8,849 nt of DNA, taken from positions 1 to 8,849 of the forward strand of contig JBEGQX010000217.1 in the NCBI GenBank assembly GCA_041180805.1. Direction: 5' to 3'. Both the position numbers and the translations under genes were made by a program. The notes below the pieces were generated by a model. The model had not been told where the DNA came from. It ran no database searches and was given only the letters and a program-made list of their open reading frames with translations. This DNA is from JBEGQX01 sp041180805 (GTDB lineage: Bacteria; Planctomycetota; Planctomycetia; Gemmatales; Gemmataceae). This document shows, one piece after another, positions 1 through 5,578 of the stretch; the stretch's first letter is position 1; each line of letters begins with the position of its first letter.

Positions 1-554
1 TGATGGGTGCCGACCTTTTTGCCCAGGGTGATTTCTTGAAGGACAAAAAGCTTTCTGCACAGAATCGCACCGTGGCCAATCCGCGCGAATTTGCTGGCTA
101 CACCTATGGCTACAACCATCCCTTATTTGCCCAGCGTGCCCACGATGTAATGACGATTACCAAGTTCCTGAAGACGGCCAAGATTGGATCCCACCCTCAC
201 CCAACTTCGGTTGGTGTTGCAGGATTTGGTTCCACCGGTCCAGTGGTTCTGGCTGCTCGGGCACTGGCGGGCGATGCCATCGATCGCGCTGTGGTAGATA
301 CCCAGGGTTTCCGGTTCGGGAAGATTCTTGATTACAAGGATGCAATGTTTCTGCCGGGTGGTTCCAAATATCTGGATGTACCGGGCCTGCTAGCATTAAA
401 CGCCCCTCATGCAATCTGGTTAGCAGGAGAAACCAAAACTCCCGCATTTGTTTCAGAAATTTACACAAAGGCAGGAGCTATGACAAAATTTAACCTCTAT
501 TCAGGCGATGCTTCAAAAAAGGAATTCGAAGCGGGCAAATGGCTCGGGAAGTAA
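1..554 (+). CDS. Acetylxylan-esterase-like alpha/beta hydrolase, C-terminal part (5' end outside window)
   Basis: This is the C-terminal part of an alpha/beta hydrolase; the first complete codon is at position 3 and the frame runs off the left edge. The ATG at 3 is probably internal, because 'GADLFAQGDFL' at residues 2-12 resembles the middle of planctomycete acetylxylan-esterase-like proteins (a strand plus D-L-x-x-Q-G). Other family-like segments are 'YTYGYNHPLFAQRAHDV' (33-49), the nucleophile-elbow region 'GFGSTGP' (74-80), 'DTQGFRF' (99-105), 'MFLPGGSKYLDVPGL' (115-129) and a late strand 'APHAIWLAGE' (134-143). The elbow is not a clean G-x-S-x-G: S77 has Phe at -2 and Gly at +2. No histidine follows H136, so the canonical catalytic His is not evident. 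It may be a divergent or inactive hydrolase. Fold assignment is fairly secure, substrate unknown. The gene ends 115 bases before the acyltransferase gene. Confidence 0.7.
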   Translation, partial: MGADLFAQGDFLKDKKLSAQNRTVANPREFAGYTYGYNHPLFAQRAHDVMTITKFLKTAKIGSHPHPTSVGVAGFGSTGPVVLAARALAGDAIDRAVVDTQGFRFGKILDYKDAMFLPGGSKYLDVPGLLALNAPHAIWLAGETKTPAFVSEIYTKAGAMTKFNLYSGDASKKEFEAGKWLGK

Positions 555-652
555 TGCGAAAATCCCAACGCGATAACCTTGCGATGCGAAATCGCAGAAG
601 AACGGCTATTGAAATATTTGTTAAAGCCTATTCAGCATTACAGAGCGCTTAA
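554..652 (+). CDS. Possible 32-codon small ORF overlapping the upstream stop (doubtful)
   Basis: An ATG at 554-556 shares one base with the TAA stop of the preceding hydrolase (TAATG arrangement, typical of translational coupling). It opens a 32-codon frame ending with TAA at 650-652. The predicted peptide starts MRKSQRDNLAMRNRRR, so its first half is strongly basic, and the second half is more hydrophobic (AIEIFVKAYSALQSA). A second in-frame ATG lies at 584. The frame ends inside the AAGGAG that precedes the acyltransferase. I recognise no family. It may equally be chance read-through of an intergenic spacer, because its 580-596 part also forms a hairpin. Existence as a gene is uncertain. 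Confidence 0.15.
   Translation: MRKSQRDNLAMRNRRRTAIEIFVKAYSALQSA
580..596 (+). terminator. Small stem-loop after the hydrolase gene, possible weak terminator
   Basis: TGCGAT (580-585) and ATCGCA (591-596) are perfect reverse complements around a 5-base loop (GCGAA), 25 bases after the hydrolase stop. No T-run follows (the next bases are GAAGAACGG), so it is not a classical intrinsic terminator. It could mark an mRNA 3' end or be incidental. Confidence 0.25.
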
Positions 653-656
653 GGAG
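651..656 (+). promoter_or_regulatory. Shine-Dalgarno AAGGAG before the acyltransferase
   Basis: AAGGAG is the only strong ribosome binding site in the spacer. It lies 13 bases before the TTG at 670 and 37 bases before the first in-frame ATG (694). The distance favours the TTG start, although 13 bases is on the long side. Confidence 0.45.
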
Positions 657-669
657 TAGACATTATCTT

Positions 670-1899
670 TTGAATTACCAATCAAATCTGATAATGAAAA
701 ACATCATGAAAAATATGCCTAATGAAAACGCTGCTCCAAAGCCTTCGATAGTTAGAACTTGTGCTATTGATTACCTTAGATCTTTGATTACGGTTTTAGT
801 TCTGGTTCTACATGCCTTACTGGCATACCCCACTTGGGGGAATTTTGATCCAGCAGATTACGTTGATCATTCCTCAGCACCCATTGTTGACCCTGCCAAG
901 TGGAAGGGATTCGACCTTGCCCCCATGCTGTTAAATCTTTTTTTCATGGCATTGATGTTTTTCATCTCGGGACTCTTTGTCTGGAAAAGCCTGGTAAAAA
1001 AAGGCATGAGGCATTTTCTTAAAGATCGAGGCCTAAGGCTGGGTATTCCTTTCATAATTTCACTTACTGTAATAATGCCCCTGGCATACTACCCTTCTTT
1101 TTTAATGACTGGTGCCACTAAGAATTTTTTCTCTTACTGGATGGGTTGGTCTTGGTTTAGTGGACCAGCCTGGTTTATATCGATGCTACTAGTTTTCAAT
1201 CTGCTCGCAGTTGTATGCTTTTGGGCTTTCTCAAAATCAACAATCGAACTACCAGGCATCCTATTTACAAAACCTCCGGTTTTCTTTTTAACCCTGTTGG
1301 CATTGTCATTCGCAGGTTTTATTCCGTTGCTGTATGTGTTTGGGCCGTTCCATTGGATTGCTTTTGGGCCGCTGTTGGTAGGCCAGGGATGCCGTTACAT
1401 TTTGTATCTGGTTTATTTTTTTGCAGGCGTTGCAGTGGGCGCATATGGGTTAGAAAAAAGTGTTCTTAGGCAGGAAGGGCCACTTTCAAGGCAATGGTTT
1501 TTTTGGGTGATTGCTTCGTTTTTCAGTGCCTTGTTTTTGTTGATCACTTTTACGAGTGTGCACCCCGAACCACCACCTAAGCCATGGATTCCCCCTGCTG
1601 GATTGATAAACCTGGGGTTTTCCATGACCCTTTATTGTGCGGTCGTAAGTATTGCCTTCTTGGCATTGTTCCTTCGATTCGCCAACACTCGTTATTCCAT
1701 CCTCGATAGCCTGTGTGATAATGCATACGGCATCTACTTGGTACATTACCCATTTATCATCTGGTCGCAGTATATATTACTCGGCATATCGATTCACGCA
1801 GCCGCCAAGGCATTGATTGTATTTATCATAACTCTAGTGCTAAGTTGGGGAACGAGCGTATTGCTTCGGTCGATTCCTGGAGTTTGTAAAATCTTATAA
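670..1899 (+). CDS. Acyltransferase family 3 membrane protein (OpgC/OafA-like)
   Basis: This is a polytopic inner-membrane acyltransferase of the acyltransferase-3 family. Members move acetyl, succinyl or similar groups onto surface glycans or other extracytoplasmic acceptors; the acceptor here cannot be told. The N-terminal signature is R29...D34-Y-L-R37 followed by H48 in the first membrane helix. Also visible are 'FFISGLFVWKSL' (97-108) with the S-G pair, R120/R123 in 'DRGLRLGIPF' (119-128), 'GPAWFISML' (165-173), and 'AYGIYLVHYPF' (352-362) near the last helices. The C-terminus 'LLRSIPGVCKIL' is typical, so at 409 residues the protein looks complete. About ten hydrophobic segments are present. 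The TTG at 670 is chosen because of the AAGGAG at 651; ATG codons at 694, 706 and 715 are alternatives that would keep the whole domain, which begins near residue 29. The gene is visibly AT-richer than DUF1501 downstream and shows no functional link to its neighbours, so lateral acquisition is possible (inference). Confidence 0.85.
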   Translation: MNYQSNLIMKNIMKNMPNENAAPKPSIVRTCAIDYLRSLITVLVLVLHALLAYPTWGNFDPADYVDHSSAPIVDPAKWKGFDLAPMLLNLFFMALMFFISGLFVWKSLVKKGMRHFLKDRGLRLGIPFIISLTVIMPLAYYPSFLMTGATKNFFSYWMGWSWFSGPAWFISMLLVFNLLAVVCFWAFSKSTIELPGILFTKPPVFFLTLLALSFAGFIPLLYVFGPFHWIAFGPLLVGQGCRYILYLVYFFAGVAVGAYGLEKSVLRQEGPLSRQWFFWVIASFFSALFLLITFTSVHPEPPPKPWIPPAGLINLGFSMTLYCAVVSIAFLALFLRFANTRYSILDSLCDNAYGIYLVHYPFIIWSQYILLGISIHAAAKALIVFIITLVLSWGTSVLLRSIPGVCKIL

Positions 1900-1910
1900 A
1901 TTGGGCAAAG

Positions 1911-1930
1911 ATTGGAACTTGGGTTCCAAT
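1911..1930 (+). terminator. Hairpin after the acyltransferase gene, probable transcript end
   Basis: ATTGGAAC (1911-1918) and GTTCCAAT (1923-1930) form a perfect 8-bp stem with a 4-base loop (TTGG), starting 12 bases after the stop codon. An outer imperfect stem can extend it: GGCAA/G (1904-1908, 1910, with A1909 bulged) against C/TTGCC (1944-1949). The following bases are T-rich only in part (GGTATTGATTAATCTT), so it is a weak intrinsic terminator or an mRNA-stabilising structure. Confidence 0.45.
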
Positions 1931-1979
1931 GGTATTGATTAATCTTGCCTTAAATGCCGACATTATCTTTAGCTTCCAA

Positions 1980-2008
1980 GTTTTCAATTGTATCAAACAG
2001 TTGAAAGC
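1980..2008 (+). promoter_or_regulatory. Stem-loop in the leader region of the DUF1501 gene
   Basis: GTTTTCAATTG (1980-1990) pairs with CAGTTGAAAGC (1998-2008) over 11 positions, nine Watson-Crick pairs and two G-U pairs, around a 7-base loop. It ends 52 bases before the DUF1501 start and has no T-run after it on either strand, which argues against a terminator. It may lie in the 5' leader of the downstream mRNA or act as an operator. No known riboswitch class is recognisable. Confidence 0.25.
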
Positions 2009-2060
2009 AGCCATAATTATAAGGGTATAGATCCTGCCTAAGAATTTTGGATTTTAAGCC

Positions 2061-3404
2061 ATGCAGAAAATAAAAGGTTGTACAGGTTTTCGTAAAGCAG
2101 AAACCAAAAGCCGTCGCGAATTCCTGCAGATAGGCGCGTTGGGCCTTGGTGGATTCTCGCTGCCATGGTTGCTAAGGGCCGAGCAGGCTTCTGGAATAGC
2201 TAAATCCCACAAGGCCGTGATCATGATCTACATGGTGGGTGCCCCGCCTCATCAGGATATGTACGACCTGAAAATGGACGCACCTTCTGATATCCGTGGC
2301 GAATTTAAACCCATCAACACTAATGTGCCTGGTATTCAGGTTTGTGAGCATTTACCAAGAATTGCCAGCATTATGGACAAGCTGGTTCCCTTGCGTTCGG
2401 TATATGGTTCCCCCAGTGGCGACCATGATTCCTTCATTTGTTACACCGGTCGTACGGTAAAAAACCAGCCTCCCGGTGGCTGGCCTTCCATTGGCTCGAC
2501 CATATCCCGGGTAATGGGTCCAGTGAACCCTTCAATGCCTCCGTTTTTTGGCTTGGCACCGAATGCCGGGCATCCGCCATATGGGTCACCGGGCCATCCC
2601 GGTTATCTTGGCGTTGCGCATGCGGCATTTCGTCCTTCAGGTCCGGTAAAGGACAACCTGCAGCTAGATAGCCTTAAGACCTTGCAATTCAAGGATCGTA
2701 AATCGCTGCTTGCCAGTTTTGACGCCATGCGCCGCGATTTGGACCTTACTGGTTCCATGACTGCCATGGATGCCATCAACAATCAGGCAATGGACATACT
2801 CACATCCAGCAAATTGATGGATGCATTGGACATATCAAAGGAACCGCTTCCGTTGCGTGAAAAGTACGGCAAGGGAGATCCCAAAAATTATGGGGATGGT
2901 GCCCCCAGAAACCTGGAACACTTCCTGATGGCTCGCCGCCTTGTGGAGGCTGGTGCGCGGGTAGTGACATTGAACTTTGGTCGTTGGGATTTTCACAGCA
3001 ACAACTTCAGTGAATGCAAGAATACGCACTTCCCCTGGTTTGATCAGGGGATTCATGCGCTGGTTACCGACCTGCACGACCGTGGTATGGACAAGGATGT
3101 TGCGGTGGTGGCGTGGGGAGAGTTTGGCCGTACCCCGCGAATCAACAAGGATGCCGGGCGTGACCACTGGCCGCAGGTGGGTGGCGCATTAATTGCCGGT
3201 GGAGGTTTCCGCACTGGTCAGGTAGTGGGCGCAACCGATCGCGATGGTGCAGCCATTGCAAAGCGACCCATTCATTTTGGTGAGGTGCATGCAACGCTTT
3301 ATCATCATTTTGGCATCAATCCACACGCGGTAACATTGAACGACTATGCTGGCCGGCCGCACTATCTGGTGGACGACTGGAAAGCCATGCGCGAACTTGT
3401 TTGA
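2061..3404 (+). CDS. DUF1501 family protein with twin-arginine signal
   Basis: This is a DUF1501 protein, an abundant planctomycete family of unknown biochemical role placed in the alkaline-phosphatase/sulfatase-like fold group. Residues 17-23 (SRREFLQ) followed by the hydrophobic stretch 'IGALGLGGFSLPWLL' form a twin-arginine export signal, implying folding before export. The N-terminal family block runs from 'MVGAPPHQDMYDLK' (58-71) to 'IRGEFKPINTNVPGIQVCEHLP' (78-99); many members have G-G-P-S-H where this one has G-A-P-P-H. Later blocks are 'GDHDSFICYTGR' (120-131), 'NFGRWDFH' (305-312), 'WGEFGRTPRIN' (352-362), 'GRDHW' (366-370), 'GATD' (390-393) and 'GRPHYLVD' (431-438). At 447 residues it is full length. 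The ATG at 2061 has no good Shine-Dalgarno sequence, but no other start would retain the signal. Genes for DUF1549/DUF1553 cytochrome proteins, the common partner, are not adjacent. Confidence 0.9.
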   Translation: MQKIKGCTGFRKAETKSRREFLQIGALGLGGFSLPWLLRAEQASGIAKSHKAVIMIYMVGAPPHQDMYDLKMDAPSDIRGEFKPINTNVPGIQVCEHLPRIASIMDKLVPLRSVYGSPSGDHDSFICYTGRTVKNQPPGGWPSIGSTISRVMGPVNPSMPPFFGLAPNAGHPPYGSPGHPGYLGVAHAAFRPSGPVKDNLQLDSLKTLQFKDRKSLLASFDAMRRDLDLTGSMTAMDAINNQAMDILTSSKLMDALDISKEPLPLREKYGKGDPKNYGDGAPRNLEHFLMARRLVEAGARVVTLNFGRWDFHSNNFSECKNTHFPWFDQGIHALVTDLHDRGMDKDVAVVAWGEFGRTPRINKDAGRDHWPQVGGALIAGGGFRTGQVVGATDRDGAAIAKRPIHFGEVHATLYHHFGINPHAVTLNDYAGRPHYLVDDWKAMRELV

Positions 3405-3419
3405 TCCAGGTCAAACAGG
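3396..3419. terminator. Inverted repeat at the convergent gene junction, possible bidirectional terminator
   Basis: GTTTGA (3399-3404, containing the DUF1501 stop) pairs perfectly with TCAAAC (3411-3416) around TCCAGG. The stem can extend by T3398-A3417, a T-G wobble and C3396-G3419, giving about 9 bp. It lies in the 45-base gap between two converging genes, where a shared terminator is expected. No T-run follows on either strand, so this is tentative. Confidence 0.3.
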
Positions 3420-3449
3420 AGTCATACAAGGAAAAGATCAGGGGTGGGC

Positions 3450-5453
3450 CTATTTGCCACCGAATAATTTTTTCATAGCCTCGGCTTTAAGTAGCCTTGC
3501 AAAGTAATCTAGCATTTCCGTAGGAGCAGAGCTTTCCCTTTTATCAATTACACCTGCAATAATGTAGAAACCCATTTCATCAGTGGTATTCTCACCAAGA
3601 AAGGCAGTTTTTGCTGGGTGGAAGGGGCTTTTAGGATTACTGGATGAATTATCATAAATCCATTCATTATGGATTGTAGTGCCCTTGGGTAACGCAACAT
3701 ATTCAATTGGATAATAGCGTTGCTGCCAATTAAAATCCCAATTCTTTATTTCAAACAAAAGAACCTTTTCAGTTGAACCGGGAAGTGAATAGTAAAGTCG
3801 TGATTCCTTTGCAAGTGTGTGGGCATGAGGTGCAAAAGTAAAAAGCTTGATATCTTCTTCAAGAACCCTAGATCCGGTGGCCTTAAACTTTTTAACCCCT
3901 GCAGGAATGACGGTGAAGGTGGTATCCACTAGATAGCTTTTAATGAACTTGGTGGGCGGTTTTTTTGCCAGCCACAGCCCTAGTTTAGAACGATCCACCT
4001 CCTGCTTGCCATTGCGATGATAATGCATCTGCAGGAAGATATCACATTGGGGTGGTAGGATATAAGCAGTATCTGGAGGGGCAGTAATTGGATCAACAGC
4101 GGGGACCCAGCCACCAAGTCCGGAACCTGGATTATCCTGGTTGCGTTTCACCTTGGTAGGATCGGGAATAAATCCAAGCCCCATGCCAGAATTATACCCG
4201 GGGCCCCAATCACCAATCCCGTTTGCGGGGGGGACCGAATTGCCAAGCCTTTTTTGCGCATCCATCAATATCCCAGTACCATCATAAAAATACAAGGCGT
4301 GATGAACAATCTTGGTATTACCAGGTATAAACTGTGTTTTTCTCACATAAAGTTCTTCCTTGTTGTTAAGAGGCATTACAATGGTTCGATAATGATCCTC
4401 CCCCAAGGGTCCAAGATGAAAATCTGCTGGAGATTCCAGAATAATATCAGGTGGGTTTTCATCATCCCAGTCTTTGGAGGATTTGAACCTGGCTGGTGGT
4501 GGAGCATCTTTTTTATCACCCCTTGCGCTACCACCATCAACCCACTTGTTGATGGTTTCAATTTCCTGCTTGCTAATGCGGGGCGCGTGCTTTAGGGGTA
4601 CGCTTTTTGCTGTTGGCTTCCATGGAGGCATCACACCGGCTACCACATTCTCCTGGATTAAATCAGCCCAATTATAAGCATCCTTGAATGTCAACAATGG
4701 GAAAGGGGCAGCTTCACCCGGCCTATGGCATTGCTGACAGTTCTTCTGAAGGATAGGCAAAACATCGCGATAAAATGTAACTTTGCCATCTTCAACAATC
4801 GGTTTTTTGACCCTCTCGAGCGGGCAACCTACCGGTTGCGTGTATTGGATTAATACTTCTTTATTTGCAAGCACACTGCTTAAAGCTTCTTTAAGGTCAT
4901 GGTTTTTAACTATCAAATTCCGAGTTGCCCGATCTTCATGTTGGTCATTGATCCTGCCAAAATAACGAAGAGTCATTGCACTATCGATCAAGTAAACCTG
5001 TGGCGTAATGTCTGCAAGAAATTCAGTTGATACAAAATGCTCGGGATCATAAAAGACAGGGAAATTGATTTTGAATTCTTGTATGTGATTTGCCAACTCC
5101 TTGGGCGACTCCACATCGCAGCAAACCCCGATGATGTTCACCTTCTTTTCCTTATACTTTTCAGCCAACTCGATTAATTCAGGCGTTTGCTTGTTGGAAA
5201 TCGGGCACTGGAAATTTAAAAAAACAACAATGGTGGCATTGGCCCCCCTTAATTCTTCCAGTGTTTTTTTCTCTCCAGTAATACTTGTAAAAGTGATTTT
5301 CTCGATGGTTTTATTCAGCTTGATAATGGCGGAAAGAGTTTGATCTGGGGCGTTTTGTTCCGGAGTAGTTAGCTCTTTCTTTTCCTGTGCCAAAAGTACC
5401 GATATACCAAGCACCAAACCAACCATGCTAAAAATCGCAAAAATAATTCTCAT
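3450..5453 (-). CDS. Exported redoxin - cytochrome c - copper type II monooxygenase-like fusion
   Basis: This is a 667-residue exported multidomain redox protein. Residues 1-22 are a signal peptide (hydrophobic core, then LLAQ). Residues about 40-200 are a redoxin/AhpC-TSA-type thioredoxin fold with a single Cys-Pro active-site motif 'NFQCPISN' (C83), 'INFPVFYD' (129-136) and 'RYFGRINDQ' (163-171). Residues about 225-310 are a cytochrome-c-like segment with heme motif C239-Q-Q-C242-H243 and likely axial Met in 'GVMPPW' (M275). Residues about 360-650 resemble the copper type II ascorbate-dependent monooxygenase (PHM) domain: 'VHHALYF' (H384-H385), 'LQMHYH' (H477, H479), 'APHAHTLAKES' (H543, H545) and 'TTDEMGF' (M627) match the CuH (His-His-His) and CuM (His-His-Met) ligands. 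The start is supported by AGAGGGG at 5461-5467, seven bases upstream. A hydroxylase fed electrons by its own redox domains is inferred; the substrate is unknown. The gene is AT-richer than DUF1501 and the downstream amidohydrolase gene. Confidence 0.85.
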   Translation of the reverse strand: MRIIFAIFSMVGLVLGISVLLAQEKKELTTPEQNAPDQTLSAIIKLNKTIEKITFTSITGEKKTLEELRGANATIVVFLNFQCPISNKQTPELIELAEKYKEKKVNIIGVCCDVESPKELANHIQEFKINFPVFYDPEHFVSTEFLADITPQVYLIDSAMTLRYFGRINDQHEDRATRNLIVKNHDLKEALSSVLANKEVLIQYTQPVGCPLERVKKPIVEDGKVTFYRDVLPILQKNCQQCHRPGEAAPFPLLTFKDAYNWADLIQENVVAGVMPPWKPTAKSVPLKHAPRISKQEIETINKWVDGGSARGDKKDAPPPARFKSSKDWDDENPPDIILESPADFHLGPLGEDHYRTIVMPLNNKEELYVRKTQFIPGNTKIVHHALYFYDGTGILMDAQKRLGNSVPPANGIGDWGPGYNSGMGLGFIPDPTKVKRNQDNPGSGLGGWVPAVDPITAPPDTAYILPPQCDIFLQMHYHRNGKQEVDRSKLGLWLAKKPPTKFIKSYLVDTTFTVIPAGVKKFKATGSRVLEEDIKLFTFAPHAHTLAKESRLYYSLPGSTEKVLLFEIKNWDFNWQQRYYPIEYVALPKGTTIHNEWIYDNSSSNPKSPFHPAKTAFLGENTTDEMGFYIIAGVIDKRESSAPTEMLDYFARLLKAEAMKKLFGGK

Positions 5454-5478
5454 TCATTCGCCCCTCTATAAAAACTTT

Positions 5479-5495
5479 ATTAATCATGGATTAAT
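5479..5495. promoter_or_regulatory. Perfect 7-bp dyad, operator candidate
   Basis: ATTAATC (5479-5485) and GATTAAT (5489-5495) are exact reverse complements separated by ATG. The dyad sits 25 bases upstream of the minus-strand start codon, a plausible place for a repressor or autoregulator to bind. In such AT-rich DNA a chance dyad is possible. Confidence 0.3.
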
Positions 5496-5513
5496 GGTTA
5501 ATATTTAAGTACC

Positions 5514-5526
5514 GATATAAAATATC
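5514..5526. promoter_or_regulatory. Second short dyad in the divergent promoter
   Basis: GATAT (5514-5518) and ATATC (5522-5526) are reverse complements separated by AAA, the same 3-base spacer as the dyad at 5479-5495. It is roughly central between the two divergent genes. The arms are short, so support is weak. Confidence 0.15.
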
Positions 5527-5578
5527 AGCATCACTTTAAACGATAAACTATATTGTGATTTTTGAAAAGGTTTGAATC

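Larger units (their letters stand above)
5454..5578. promoter_or_regulatory. Divergent promoter region between the copper fusion gene and the hydrolase operon
   Basis: These 125 AT-rich bases separate two divergent start codons, so both promoters should lie here. Ribosome binding sites are visible at each end: AGAGGGG read on the minus strand (5461-5467) and AAAAGG on the plus strand (5565-5570, eight bases before the ATG). No convincing sigma-70 -35/-10 pair could be assigned by eye; TATATT near 5549-5554 is a weak -10 candidate on the plus strand. Two short dyads lie inside and are listed separately. Confidence 0.6.

Noticed and set aside
4254..4595. Plus-strand open frame of 113 codons inside the copper fusion gene
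   Set aside because: It is antisense to the cytochrome/copper-domain region, where the minus-strand frame carries clear family motifs; the plus-strand peptide is not protein-like in family terms.
5455..5457. Minus-strand ATG just upstream of the chosen start of the copper fusion protein
   Set aside because: It is in a different reading frame from the protein; the ATG at 5451-5453 is in frame and seven bases from AGAGGGG.
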